A DNA stretch of 42,175 nucleotides from JAAAOZ01 sp964496595 (GCA_964496595.1 CAZCAI010000017.1:1-42175); one strand, 5' to 3'; numbered from the stretch's first letter, positions 1 through 8,163 are shown. Numbers and translations: made by a program. Notes: generated by a model not told the origin, from the letters alone.

Positions 1-2235
1 CTCGATCCCCTCGGCAACCTCCAATCGAAACAGCGCGCGGTGCCAGGTGATGTGCGCCGCGCCCTCCTGCGGCACGAGTTCCCAATCGGCGTAGCCGGGG
101 AAGCCCTGCACCTGACGCTCGCCCGCCAAGCCGCACCTGACGCGCCAGCGAATGGCGGCGCCCGTGTCCAGCTCGCAGGCTAACAACCCTTGCGGGCGCG
201 CCGCCGCCTCCCAGGCCGCCGGCCGGCCGCGATGCTCAACCAGCAGCGCCAGCACGTTCTCCTCTTGTGCCTGTAGCAGCCTCGGCGGCAGCGGTAACGT
301 CTTGGGCGTCGGGGCCTGATCCGCAGGCGCGGCGCTCAAGGAGGCAAGGTGCTCCCCGTTGAAGAAGACGTCGCACGCCTGCCCGCCCCATCCCAAGGTC
401 AGCGTGACCGCCTCCGCCGGCCCGCGAAAGCGCCCACGATACCACGTGAAGCCGTAACTGCACGTCTGCGCGTCGGAGGTCGCCGGCGAACCCTCCGCCG
501 CGATGCGCTGCCACGCGCGGTCATCGTAGGCGCGCGCGATCTCCGGCGCGCCCGGCCTCGATTCCCACGTCAGCTCCGGCAGGCGCAGCGCGGCGGGCGC
601 GCGCCACATCAGCGGCGCCAGCCACGTGTGCGGATCGCTGCCGCGCCACGGCCCCCAGCGATAGCCGAAGCCCTTCTCCGTCACCGCGTAATCGAAGCCG
701 CCGTCCGCGCGCGGGCGCACCATCTCCGGGCCGATCACCAGCCCGCGCGCCGGCTCCTCCAAATCCGGCGTCCAGGCGGCGGGGTAGGCGGGCGTGGTGC
801 GCCACACATCGTCCAGCGGCCAGACGCGCACGGCGAAGCGCGGGGCCAGCGCCAGGATTTGCAGCGGCTCATCGACGGCGCTCAGGGTATCCAGCAGCAC
901 GGAGGCGACCCGCGCCGCGTCGATGCGGACGATCAGGCCGTCGGGGCCGCGCTCGGTCGCGACAGGGCCGCGCGTGTGCCGCACGCGGAAGTCGTCGGAG
1001 AGGATGATCTCGCCGCCCGCCTCGTTGACGACCACCAGCAGATACCGGCCCGCGACCTTGGTCCGCAACACGGGCGGCAGCGTCATCGCCTGCACGCGCC
1101 CGCCCGCCAGCGGCCATTGCAGCGGCAGCGCGCTCGTCTCATCGGGCGGCAGCCAGACGGGCGAGGTGACCAGCAGCGCATCCCCCAACGGCAGCGAGAG
1201 GCGCGTCTCGCCCACCGCGCCCGCGGAGCGCAGGAAGGCGACCGTCGTCGCGCCATCCGACCAGGCGCTCTCTAAGCAGCGCTCCTCCGAGGCGTAGATC
1301 ATCTCGGCGGGCGCGGCCTGCGTCAGCACGTCGCCCAGGGAAGCCAGCGCCAACGTCGTCCGCCGCATCTGATCGTAGGCCGCGCTGCCGCCGCCCCCTT
1401 CGCGGATCGGCGCTTCGACGGCGGCGGCGTCCATATCCGCCGGAGCCGAACCCAACGCGGGCCAGTAGCCCCAGGCGACCTCGGCGTGCGTGTGCGCGCG
1501 GATGTAGCCCTCGCGGCCCCAGGCGACCGCCCGGCCCAGCGCCGCCTCGTCCGTGATCTCCACCAAGCCGCCGGGCGCGTCCGCCGCGATCCGGCCCTCC
1601 GCCGTCAGCGGGACAAAGCGCCGCCGCGCTCCGTCCTCCGCTTCTGTCGGGAGGGGCGTCAGCAGCGGGACCTTCACGCCCAGCCGCCGCGCCATCTCCA
1701 CCAGGGGATAGAGGTAGCGCGATAGCGGGCGCCCGTCGGCGCAGACTCCGGCGTCCACTGCGACGAGCAGGAGGTTGTCGTGCGCGACGAAGTGGGGGAA
1801 CAATCGCTCCCACCACTCCCAGACCGCGCGCAGGAAGGGGAACGAGGGGCCGGGCGCCGCGTCGCCACAGCGGGGCGCCGCCGCCGGGATGCGGAAGAGC
1901 CACGGCGGAATGCCGCCCGCGTCCAGCCCCGGACTCGGCCCGCCGATCCACGGCCCCGGATAGGCGATGAGCCACAGGCCCATCCGCGCTGCCTCCGCCA
2001 GCAGGCGGTCGATGTCGCGCGGGCCGGTGAAGTCGTACATCCCCGCCGTGGGGCTGTGATAGTGCCAGGGGAAGGGCACGAGCACGGCGTTGCACCCCGC
2101 CATCCGCATCCGCTCTAACACGGGCCGCCACAGGTCGGCGTGCGGCAGGCGGAAATAGTGCAGCGTCCCCGCCTGGATCAAGGCCGGGACGCCGTCAATG
2201 TGCAGCCCGGCGGTGGGATGGAGGGTGACGTTCAC
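1..2235 (-). CDS. GH35 beta-galactosidase-like protein, C-terminus outside the window
   Basis: 745 codons are open from a GTG at 2235 to the window edge; a GGAG about 8 bases upstream supports this start. The N-terminal half follows the GH35 TIM-barrel pattern: MRMAGCNAVLVPFPWHYH (about residues 42-60), a G-x-YDF-x-G stretch, PGPW at 93-96 (family PGPY), GGIPPWLF, and APIREGGG where the family has APLSEaG. The second half contains a jelly-roll-like part with YGFTWYRGRF and a FNGEHLASL-type segment, as in galactose-binding domains of GH35 enzymes. Known GH35 enzymes remove terminal beta-galactose. Here the acid/base motif (family ENEYG) reads DAGVC from residue 161, and the CAEW segment after PGPY reads GGPS, so catalysis is doubtful. 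It follows psuG on the same strand after a 205-base gap with hairpin repeats. The fold assignment is solid; activity is not. Confidence 0.75.
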   Translation of the reverse strand, partial: MNVTLHPTAGLHIDGVPALIQAGTLHYFRLPHADLWRPVLERMRMAGCNAVLVPFPWHYHSPTAGMYDFTGPRDIDRLLAEAARMGLWLIAYPGPWIGGPSPGLDAGGIPPWLFRIPAAAPRCGDAAPGPSFPFLRAVWEWWERLFPHFVAHDNLLLVAVDAGVCADGRPLSRYLYPLVEMARRLGVKVPLLTPLPTEAEDGARRRFVPLTAEGRIAADAPGGLVEITDEAALGRAVAWGREGYIRAHTHAEVAWGYWPALGSAPADMDAAAVEAPIREGGGGSAAYDQMRRTTLALASLGDVLTQAAPAEMIYASEERCLESAWSDGATTVAFLRSAGAVGETRLSLPLGDALLVTSPVWLPPDETSALPLQWPLAGGRVQAMTLPPVLRTKVAGRYLLVVVNEAGGEIILSDDFRVRHTRGPVATERGPDGLIVRIDAARVASVLLDTLSAVDEPLQILALAPRFAVRVWPLDDVWRTTPAYPAAWTPDLEEPARGLVIGPEMVRPRADGGFDYAVTEKGFGYRWGPWRGSDPHTWLAPLMWRAPAALRLPELTWESRPGAPEIARAYDDRAWQRIAAEGSPATSDAQTCSYGFTWYRGRFRGPAEAVTLTLGWGGQACDVFFNGEHLASLSAAPADQAPTPKTLPLPPRLLQAQEENVLALLVEHRGRPAAWEAAARPQGLLACELDTGAAIRWRVRCGLAGERQVQGFPGYADWELVPQEGAAHITWHRALFRLEVAEGIE

Positions 2236-2355
2236 TGTGGGTCTCCAATAGCTTTAGCCTTAGACCAATGAATGATGAAGCGTAAGAAAATAATCCGGTA
2301 AGGAGGACAGCCTCATCGCCCTGCGCCCGCAGATAAATCGCGGGCTAAAAGCTCA

Positions 2356-2419
2356 AGTCGGCTGGAAGCCGACTGAAATGGAAGATGATTCTTGGTGTTG
2401 AGTCGGCTTTTAGCCGACT
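2356..2419. repeat. Two copies of a short hairpin between psuG and the GH35 gene
   Basis: AGTCGGCT-gga-AGCCGACT at 2356-2374 and AGTCGGCT-ttt-AGCCGACT at 2401-2419 are the same 8-bp stem with different loops, 26 bases apart. They lie just downstream of psuG in the direction of its transcription, so they could slow or end transcription, but neither has a clean T-run. They look like members of a dispersed REP-like family. The rest of 2236-2439 holds nothing else I recognise. Confidence 0.7.
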
Positions 2420-2439
2420 TCAGCTTTGAGACGGGTAGT

Positions 2440-3348
2440 TCACTGCCCGGCCAACTCGCAGGCGATCTGCGCCGCGATGCGGGCGTTGTTGATCAGCAGG
2501 CGCTCGTTGGCCGCCTGGGCGCGATGCCCGCTCAGTTCGACCATGCGCGCCAGGATAAAGGGCGTGATGGCGCGGCCCGTGATGCCCTGCGCCTCGGCCT
2601 CGGCGACGGCCTGCTCGATGAGGGGCGCAATCTCCTCGGCGGGGATTTCGTCCTCGGCGGGGATGGGGGCGGTGACGAGGCTCGCTTGCGGCAAGTTAAG
2701 CGCCCGCTGCTCGCGATAGATTTGCGCCACCTGCGCCGCGCCCGCGATTTGCACATCGACGCGCAGGCCGGAGCTGCGACTGTAGAAGGCGGGGAATTCC
2801 GCCGTCTGCCAGCCGAGCACGGGTACGCCCCAGGTCTCTAAGAATTCCAGTGTGCGCGGCAGATCCAAGATCGCTTTGGCCCCGGCGCAGACCACGACGA
2901 TGGGCGTGGTCGCCAGTACGGGCAGATCGGCGGAGATGTCCTCCGGGTGGCCGCGATGCACGCCGCCGATGCCGCCGGTCGCGAAGACGCGCACGCCCAC
3001 GCGCTGTGCCAACGCTGCCGTCGCCGCGACGGTGGCGCCGCCGTGCACGCCTCGCATCCCGGCCAGCGGCAGATCGCGCACGCTGACTTTGACGGCGCTT
3101 CTATCTTCATTCGCCGCCAGCGTCGCCACCTGGGTCTCGCTCAGCCCGACCGTCGGCTGACCCCGCCAGACGCCGATGACGGCGGGCAGCGCGCCGACCT
3201 CGCGGATCGCGGCCGCCATCCGCCGGGTGATCTCGATGTTGTCGGGATAGGCGAAGCCGTGGGTGATCAGCGCGCTCTCCAGCGCTACGATGGGACGATC
3301 CGCGTCGATGGCCTCTCTTACCTCGGCCCGCACGTCAATGGCGCTCAC
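2440..3348 (-). CDS. psuG: Pseudouridine-5'-phosphate glycosidase
   Basis: This 302-residue protein matches the PsuG/IndA family along its length. Family members cleave the C-C glycosidic bond of pseudouridine 5'-phosphate to uracil and ribose 5-phosphate in the cytosol and use a divalent metal. Visible family signatures are VALESALITHG near residue 21, GGATVAATAALA, the FATGGIGGVHRG segment followed by an Asp-rich stretch, VVCAGAKAILDL with the expected catalytic Lys, and an SSGL-x-x-D segment. The start is a GTG whose bases overlap the TGA of the upstream DUF4870 gene (GTGA), which indicates translational coupling. The usual partner, pseudouridine kinase psuK, is not in the window, so phosphorylated pseudouridine must be made by a kinase elsewhere or imported. 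Confidence 0.93.
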   Translation of the reverse strand: MSAIDVRAEVREAIDADRPIVALESALITHGFAYPDNIEITRRMAAAIREVGALPAVIGVWRGQPTVGLSETQVATLAANEDRSAVKVSVRDLPLAGMRGVHGGATVAATAALAQRVGVRVFATGGIGGVHRGHPEDISADLPVLATTPIVVVCAGAKAILDLPRTLEFLETWGVPVLGWQTAEFPAFYSRSSGLRVDVQIAGAAQVAQIYREQRALNLPQASLVTAPIPAEDEIPAEEIAPLIEQAVAEAEAQGITGRAITPFILARMVELSGHRAQAANERLLINNARIAAQIACELAGQ

Positions 3349-3791
3349 GCTGCTTCCTTATGATCGCGGTCTAAATAGCGCTCCAGCCAGCGGCCGATGA
3401 TCGCATAGCGAAAATCGGCGCCTTGGAAGACGCGCACGGCGCCCACGAGGCCGTAGATCATAAAGATGAAGAGGGCGGCGAAGAAGATGAGCAGTGGGAA
3501 GAGGTTGGCGAACGCGACCAACGCGCCGTCGCCGGAGGATGCGGGGAACATCGCGGCCAACATCGTGAAGCCGAAGGCGCACATAAAGCAGCCCATGTAG
3601 ATGAGCATCGCCAGCACCGGCAGCGCCTGGTAGACCGTCGCCTGGATCGCGTGGAATTTCACCTTGGGCGAGCGCTCGCGTTGCGTCAGCCAGATCAGCA
3701 GCGGGGCGATAATGCCCGTGACGGGAATCAAGATCCCCGCGTGCGCGACGGCGGCCAAAAGTCGTTCTTCTTGGGTCAGGTGTTCGTCCAT
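3345..3791 (-). CDS. DUF4870-family small membrane protein
   Basis: The 148-residue protein opens with TQEERLLAAVAHAG, typical of DUF4870, followed by ILIPVTGIIAPLLIWLTQRERSP, then a KFHAIQATVYQ segment and two or three further hydrophobic helices (about residues 50-120). DUF4870 proteins are Tic20-like small inner-membrane proteins of unknown function. A GGAG-containing ribosome-binding site lies just upstream of the ATG. The gene overlaps psuG by four bases and follows the M20 peptidase gene by 87 bases; that gap contains a short direct repeat of the type GTTACAAGTT. No function can be inferred beyond membrane location. The family call is confident. Confidence 0.85.
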   Translation of the reverse strand: MDEHLTQEERLLAAVAHAGILIPVTGIIAPLLIWLTQRERSPKVKFHAIQATVYQALPVLAMLIYMGCFMCAFGFTMLAAMFPASSGDGALVAFANLFPLLIFFAALFIFMIYGLVGAVRVFQGADFRYAIIGRWLERYLDRDHKEAA

Positions 3792-3878
3792 TTGGTATTC
3801 CTCCTCTGAAAAAGTTGAAAGTTACAGGTTAAAAGTTACAAGTTTTTTGAGGTCAGGCTAAATCCCGACCCGTAAGCT

Positions 3879-5069
3879 CTACGATCCGAGCAGGCGCGCG
3901 CCCAGGGCGGCGTAGGCGGTGGCGGCGGCGTGAACCTGGCGCAGTTCGATGAATTCATCGACGGTGTGGATGTGTGCGGGATTGCCGGGGCCAAAGCCCA
4001 CGGTCGGGATCTCGGCGATGCAGGCGGTGTAGGTGCCCTCCGTGGCGAAGGGCCATTTGGTGAAGGTGGGGCGCAAGCCGATGTCGCGCGCGGCGGCTTG
4101 CATTGCCATCACCAGCGGATGGCGCTCGTCGAGCGCCCAGGGCAGCGAGGCCCGGCGCGCGCGCCGCACCTCGCCCGTGTGCGTCGTCACCTCCTCCTCG
4201 ATGATCTCCACCCGCGCGTCGACATTCTCGCGGGCGATCACGCGCTCCACCTCCAACAGCACCGAGGATTCCGTTTCGCCCAAGGTCAAGCGCCGGTCGA
4301 GCGTCAGTTCGCAGCGATGGGGCACCGCGTTGCGGCTCACCGCGTGCGAGGTGATATCGGTCACGGCTAAGACGCCCGGCCCTAAGAAGGGATCGTGGGG
4401 CAGTTGATCGGCCAGCATCTCCAGCCCGAAGATGATCCGCGCCGCCGCGTAGATTGCGTTGACGCCCAACTGCGGCGTGGAGGAGTGCGCCGACCTCCCT
4501 TTGATGGTGAGCTTCATCTCCACGTGGCCGCGCTGGGCGCGCACCACGTTCAGCCCCGAAGGCTCGGCGATGACGACCCATTGCGCGTCCATCTGATCCT
4601 CCTCGAAGAGAATCCGCGTGCACGTTCCCTCCGAAGGTTCCTCTAAGCCCACGCAGACCACCCAGATCGGCCCTTTGAGATCGGATTCGCGCAGGGCCGC
4701 CGCGCCGTAGACCGTCGCGGCCAGCCCGCCCTTCATATCGCAGGCGCCCAGGCCGTAGAGGCGACCGTCGCGCACCTCCGCGCCCCACGGGTCCACGGTC
4801 CAGGCGTCGCGATCGGAGACGCTGACGGTGTCCATGTGGCTGTCGAACATCAACCCCGGCCCCTCCGGCGGCCCCACCCGCCCGATGACGTTGCCGGCGG
4901 CGTCCATCTGCACGTCGTCGTAGCCCAGGCGACGCATCTCGTCCATCACCATGGCCGCGACTTGGCCCTCATCCCCTGGCAAGCTGGGCGTTTGCACAAG
5001 CTTGCGCAGGAAGATCTCCAGCGCCTGACGTTCATCCGTTGTCATGTTCCATTGTGATATTTGTGGCAT
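3879..5069 (-). CDS. M20 family metallopeptidase/amidohydrolase (YgeY/ArgE/DapE-like)
   Basis: 396 residues, the usual length for M20 enzymes. The metal site is visible: DSHMDTV (about residue 77), CDMKGG (bridging Asp with the cis-peptide context), LEEPSEG with the catalytic Glu, AEPSG, and a C-terminal HTVDEFI segment. The dimerisation domain carries RGHVEMKLTIKGRSAHSSTP. Overall it is closest in feel to the YgeY-type branch, which is annotated as a hydrolase of selenium or purine metabolism, but the substrate cannot be read from sequence. AGGAG lies 11 bases before the ATG at 5069; a second ATG eight codons later (MTTDERQ) is a possible alternative. It follows the histidine phosphatase gene by 25 bases on the same strand, so the two are probably cotranscribed. 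Confidence 0.9.
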   Translation of the reverse strand: MPQISQWNMTTDERQALEIFLRKLVQTPSLPGDEGQVAAMVMDEMRRLGYDDVQMDAAGNVIGRVGPPEGPGLMFDSHMDTVSVSDRDAWTVDPWGAEVRDGRLYGLGACDMKGGLAATVYGAAALRESDLKGPIWVVCVGLEEPSEGTCTRILFEEDQMDAQWVVIAEPSGLNVVRAQRGHVEMKLTIKGRSAHSSTPQLGVNAIYAAARIIFGLEMLADQLPHDPFLGPGVLAVTDITSHAVSRNAVPHRCELTLDRRLTLGETESSVLLEVERVIARENVDARVEIIEEEVTTHTGEVRRARRASLPWALDERHPLVMAMQAAARDIGLRPTFTKWPFATEGTYTACIAEIPTVGFGPGNPAHIHTVDEFIELRQVHAAATAYAALGARLLGS

Positions 5070-5094
5070 AAGGTTTATTTCTCCTGGTTGAAGG

Positions 5095-5739
5095 TCAGCT
5101 TTCTTCCCGCGCGTCGAGATGTGCTGTCTCGTTCATTTTGAGTAGAGAGAAGGCGTCGCCATCATAGGTGAGGAGGTTGATGCCGCCGGGGTCTTGGCCT
5201 AAGTGGTGGAAGTGCTGGTTGTCGATGTCGAAGATCCCCATCAGCAGCAGGCGATTCACGACGGTGTGCGCGACGATGACGACGGTTTGGCCCTGATGGC
5301 GCTCGGCGATTTCGCGCAGGGCGCCCATGGCGCGCAAACGCACCGTCTTGAGCGTCTCTCCGCCGGGGATGTAGGCCAGGTGCGGGTTGCGCAGCCAGGT
5401 CTCCAGGGCCGAGGCCCAGCGCTGGCGCACTTCCGGGATTGTCAGGCCCTCCCACGCGCCGTAGTCGATATCTAACAGGCCGGGATGGGGGCGCGCGTGC
5501 AAAATCAGGGGATTGGCGATGGCCTCCGCCGTCTGGCGCGCGCGTCGCAGCGGGCTGCTATAGACCGCGTCGATGTCCCAGGCGGCGAGGAGCGCTTTGG
5601 CGGTCGCTGCCGCCTGCGCCTCGCCTACCTCATCCAGTTCGACGTTCACGCGCCCCCGGAAGCGCTCCTCGTGATTCCAGGCCGTGCGGCCATGGCGGAT
5701 CAATAAGATGCAGGTTGTCTTGCCGGTCGGTTCGTTCAT
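5095..5739 (-). CDS. Histidine phosphatase family protein
   Basis: 214 residues of the phosphoglycerate mutase-like branch of histidine phosphatases. The phosphate pocket is complete: LLIRHGRTAWN with RHG at residues 15-17 (His16 would take the phosphate), YSSPLRRARQTAEAI, DYGAWEGLT, and VVIVAHTVVNR with the second His. The family includes cobalamin-pathway phosphatases (CobC) and broad sugar phosphatases as well as cofactor-dependent mutases; the WEGLT segment fits a CobC/GpmB-like phosphatase better than a glycolytic mutase. AGGAG precedes the ATG. It lies between the MFS gene (73 bases upstream, including a palindromic repeat) and the M20 gene. Fold certain, substrate unknown. Confidence 0.9.
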   Translation of the reverse strand: MNEPTGKTTCILLIRHGRTAWNHEERFRGRVNVELDEVGEAQAAATAKALLAAWDIDAVYSSPLRRARQTAEAIANPLILHARPHPGLLDIDYGAWEGLTIPEVRQRWASALETWLRNPHLAYIPGGETLKTVRLRAMGALREIAERHQGQTVVIVAHTVVNRLLLMGIFDIDNQHFHHLGQDPGGINLLTYDGDAFSLLKMNETAHLDAREES

Positions 5740-5765
5740 AATCTTAACTCCTCTTAATTCTGGTT

Positions 5766-5780
5766 AACCTTGCGAAGGTT
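5766..5780. repeat. Palindromic repeat AACCTTGCGAAGGTT (family B, single copy)
   Basis: A 15-base near-palindrome between the histidine phosphatase and MFS genes. The same core recurs at 23310, 23393, 29937, 30024 and 42133 in this window, sometimes as inverted pairs. Confidence 0.75.
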
Positions 5781-5812
5781 ACGGTAGGCGATGTGAAGAA
5801 ATATCTCGCGCC

Positions 5813-7219
5813 TCATCTGTGACGATCTTGCTCCCTCTCCTTGTCCCCTTGTCTCCTTGTCTCCTCGTCCCCTTGTCTCTTGTCCCTTGTCTCCCGCGCC
5901 CGCAGCGAGCGCAACCTCGGCATCGGCAGGACGCGCGCCACGACGAAGGCGAAGACCAGTGCGCCTGACATCCGCAATCCCGCCGAGAGCAGAAAGACGG
6001 GGAGATAGCCCCGCGTCTCGGCGATCCAGCCGCCGACGGCCGCGCCGCCGACCATGCCCAGGCCGGCCAGCGTCTGGTAGAAGGCAACGAAGGACGACCG
6101 CCCCTCGTCGGGCGTCATCTCCAGCAGGAGGTTGAAGGCGGCCAGGTTGTAGCCGGCCCAAGCGAAGGCGCTGAACGCCTCGACGATGTAGGCCTGCCAG
6201 GGGTGCGTTATAAAGCCCCAAATCGCCGGCACAAATGGAATGACGAGCGCCGTCATCTGTTGGACCCAGCGCGGGCCGCGCCGGTCGTTCAGTGGGCCGA
6301 AGACGCGCTGCCCCGGCAAGGCGGCCAGGCTGGAGATCGCGGCGACGATGGCGACCGCGGTGGCCGAGGCTTGGATGGCGTCGACGAGGTAGACGGTGAA
6401 GAAGGGACTGGCGACTTGGACGCCGAAGTTCCAGATCGCGGCGGCGCCACAGAGCGCCAGGAAGCTCCGCTGGGTGCGCAACTGCGACCAGAAATCCGCG
6501 TCGCCGGGCTGTTCGGCGTGGGGCGTGGCGGTCGCCGGTACTTCGATCCGGGCGAAGGTGTAGGTCGCGCCCAGCCCCAGCGCGACGGCCACGCCGAAAG
6601 CGATCTGGTAGCCGACGGGCGTGACGAAGCGGTCGACGATCTGGCCCATTCCCAGCACGGCCAGGAATGAGACGAGGCCCATCATGATGTTGCGACTGCT
6701 GAAATAGCGTCCCCGCCAATAGACCGGCACGATCTGGCCGACCAAGGTCGTCCACGCCGGATTGAGCAGGTTCATCAGGAAGGCGTAGACCACCAAAACG
6801 CCGATGCTCCATCCGACGACGGCGCGGCCCGCTAACATGGGCAGGAGTATCAAGGCCAACAAGAGCAGTCGTCCAATCAGCGAACTGATCACGACAATGC
6901 GCTTTTTGTCGTGATGGCGCGCCAATCGCGCGCCCGGCAACATCGCTACCGGCATCATCAAGTTGGTCAGTGAGCTGAAAAGACCGATCTGCCCGCGCGT
7001 GGCGCCCAACGCCAGCAGATAGATCGCCTGGTAGGTGCGGATGATCGTGCCGCTGGCGTTAGCGAAGAGACCATCGGCTAAGAACCAGCGCAGCGAGCGG
7101 CGGGTGCGCACCGGCAGATGGACGCTCCAGTGTCCGCCGGCCAGGAGGAGTCGCACGCGCTGCCGGAGTTCGTTGGCTCGGTCGGAGATTTGGATGGCGA
7201 TAAGCGACGACTTACTCAT
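5813..7219 (-). CDS. Major facilitator superfamily transporter
   Basis: 468 residues with about 12 hydrophobic helices. Typical MFS features are a long first loop, RLARHHDKKRIVVISSL between helices 2 and 3 (the basic loop-2/3 motif in a variant form), PVYWRGRYFSSRNI, and FGPLNDRRGPRWV between helices 8 and 9. An N-terminal stretch of about 40 residues precedes helix 1. The substrate is unknown; related Chloroflexota proteins are annotated only as MFS. Its ATG overlaps the TGA of the upstream c-di-AMP receptor gene (ATGA), so it is translationally coupled to that sensor. The last roughly 26 residues, rich in Arg, Asp, Gln and Lys, are encoded by an imperfect tandem repeat and look like an acquired tail rather than part of the transporter. 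Confidence 0.9.
   Translation of the reverse strand: MSKSSLIAIQISDRANELRQRVRLLLAGGHWSVHLPVRTRRSLRWFLADGLFANASGTIIRTYQAIYLLALGATRGQIGLFSSLTNLMMPVAMLPGARLARHHDKKRIVVISSLIGRLLLLALILLPMLAGRAVVGWSIGVLVVYAFLMNLLNPAWTTLVGQIVPVYWRGRYFSSRNIMMGLVSFLAVLGMGQIVDRFVTPVGYQIAFGVAVALGLGATYTFARIEVPATATPHAEQPGDADFWSQLRTQRSFLALCGAAAIWNFGVQVASPFFTVYLVDAIQASATAVAIVAAISSLAALPGQRVFGPLNDRRGPRWVQQMTALVIPFVPAIWGFITHPWQAYIVEAFSAFAWAGYNLAAFNLLLEMTPDEGRSSFVAFYQTLAGLGMVGGAAVGGWIAETRGYLPVFLLSAGLRMSGALVFAFVVARVLPMPRLRSLRARETRDKRQGDEETRRQGDKEREQDRHR
5831..5894. repeat. Imperfect short tandem repeat (GGAGACAAG-type)
   Basis: On the minus strand this stretch is a run of degenerate units alternating GGAGACAA and GGGACAAG. It lies inside the 3' end of the MFS gene and encodes its basic tail. 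It looks like a low-complexity microsatellite that extended the reading frame. Confidence 0.7.
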
Positions 7220-7485
7220 CCAATTTGTACGAAATCCTCGGCGGGTAGGACGAAAATGGTCGCCTTGTGTTCATCTGAATGTTCGGGCGAGGCGCAATTG
7301 GCCTCGATAATGCCGAAGATTTTATCGATGGCCTCGGCATCCACGCCGATGAGGAAGGTCACGTTGCCGTGGCGCAAAAATCCGCCGGTGCTTGCGACGC
7401 GCGTGACCCGAAATTTATTTTCCACCAGTGCGTCGGAGACATTTAAAGCGTCTCGGTCTTTGATGATTGCGACGATGAGTTTCAT
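7216..7485 (-). CDS. darA: PII-like cyclic-di-AMP receptor (DarA/PstA family)
   Basis: 89 residues from an ATG with AAAGGAGGAT just upstream; a longer frame from 7548 would run through that ribosome-binding site and the end of the neighbouring gene, so it is rejected. The protein shows the hallmark of the c-di-AMP-binding PII-like family (old DUF970): MKLIVAIIKDRDA, DALVENKFRVTRVASTGGF, then LRHGNVTFLIGVD, and a closing ATIFVLPAEDF. Known members are cytosolic trimers that bind c-di-AMP between subunits. The T-G-G-F-L-R-x-G-N segment that touches the nucleotide is intact. The variable loop between the two halves is short compared with Bacillus or Staphylococcus PstA (about 109 residues). It overlaps the MFS start, so it may control that transporter. 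Confidence 0.88.
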   Translation of the reverse strand: MKLIVAIIKDRDALNVSDALVENKFRVTRVASTGGFLRHGNVTFLIGVDAEAIDKIFGIIEANCASPEHSDEHKATIFVLPAEDFVQIG

Positions 7486-7513
7486 TAGGCTATCCTCCTT
7501 TCGGTGGTCATGG

Positions 7514-7849
7514 TTACAACTGCACGAATTGCTCGACGGGGAGCACAAAGATCGTCGCGCCGCCGATGCGGGCCTCGATCATCATCGGATAGCCCGGCGT
7601 CAGCGCCAACTCGCCGCCCATCGAGACGTAGCGGGTGCGACTGGGGCAATAACGACGCACCAGTGAGAAAAAGTGCGCCAGGCGCGTGTTGTTCATCCCC
7701 ACCAGCAAGGTTTCCATCGATTCGTGCATAAAGCCGCCCACGGCATCCAACAGCGTCACGGAGAAGTCATGCTCGCCCAGGACGTGGATCAAGGATTTGG
7801 ATTGGCTGCCATCGACAATGGTAATCGCCATGCGATTGATTTCGGTCAT
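7514..7849 (-). CDS. Second, divergent DarA/PstA-like protein
   Basis: 111 residues from the ATG at 7849, which has GAGGGGGG a few bases upstream. The longer frame from 7951 is rejected because its first 34 codons lie partly in a dispersed inverted repeat. The C-terminus (EARIGGATIFVLPVEQFVQL) is a textbook DarA ending and the domain layout matches, with a long middle loop. The ligand segment, however, reads AVGGFMHESMETLLVG instead of TGGFLRxGNTTFLIG, so the residues expected to hold c-di-AMP are largely changed. It starts the minus-strand cluster, 28 bases before the canonical paralogue. It may form mixed trimers or bind another ligand; that is inference. Confidence 0.8.
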   Translation of the reverse strand: MTEINRMAITIVDGSQSKSLIHVLGEHDFSVTLLDAVGGFMHESMETLLVGMNNTRLAHFFSLVRRYCPSRTRYVSMGGELALTPGYPMMIEARIGGATIFVLPVEQFVQL

Positions 7850-7897
7850 CTGTGCCCCCCTCAGGCCAAAATAAAGGTAGTTGCTTCTGGCTGCCAG

Positions 7898-8025
7898 GAC
7901 TTTCCATTCTCGCTCTAAGGGGATCGCTAGACCCCCGTTTTTCTTGCGCAAGATGAAAACACGTCCAAAATATACTCAAGAGGCGCGGATTTAACCATCC
8001 GCTCGGAGCGACTGGGAAAGTCCTA
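7898..8025. repeat. Inverted-repeat element, family A copy 1
   Basis: The ends are imperfect inverted repeats: the left end reads CTTTCCATTCTCGCTCTAAG and the right end, read on the other strand, CTTTCCCAGTCGCTCCGAG. The middle (CCCCCGTTTTTCTTGCGCAAG onward) is closely similar to the copy at 34621-34759. No open frame fits inside. It resembles a miniature inverted-repeat element. It fills most of the gap between the divergent darA-like and trmI genes. Confidence 0.75.
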
Positions 8026-8042
8026 CTGGATGCGTATATCAG

Positions 8043-8071
8043 TTGCGAGTGTGCTACTCCTTGATTATAAT
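8043..8071 (+). promoter_or_regulatory. Sigma70-type promoter for trmI
   Basis: TTGCGA at 8043-8048 and TATAAT at 8066-8071 are separated by 17 bases, close to the housekeeping consensus. The site lies about 95 bases before trmI and just outside the family A repeat. Confidence 0.65.
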
Positions 8072-8163
8072 CGGTTTAGCTCGATTGAAAAACGCTCCAG
8101 GTTTGTAGTCAGCCTCGGAGCGTTAGCGGAGTGGCGTTGGATGGTTAGTTGACAGGAGAGCGT

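Noticed and set aside
1139..2131. 330-codon minus-strand frame
   Set aside because: Arg/Ala/Gly-rich shadow of the GH35-like frame, which carries family motifs and a ribosome-binding site.
5095..5739. Cofactor-dependent phosphoglycerate mutase (gpmA) for the histidine phosphatase
   Set aside because: The WEGLT and PLRRARQTAEAI context and short length fit the phosphatase branch; mutase-specific insertions are missing.
5754..6812. 352-codon minus-strand frame overlapping the MFS gene
   Set aside because: No hydrophobic pattern; it is a shadow of the transporter frame.
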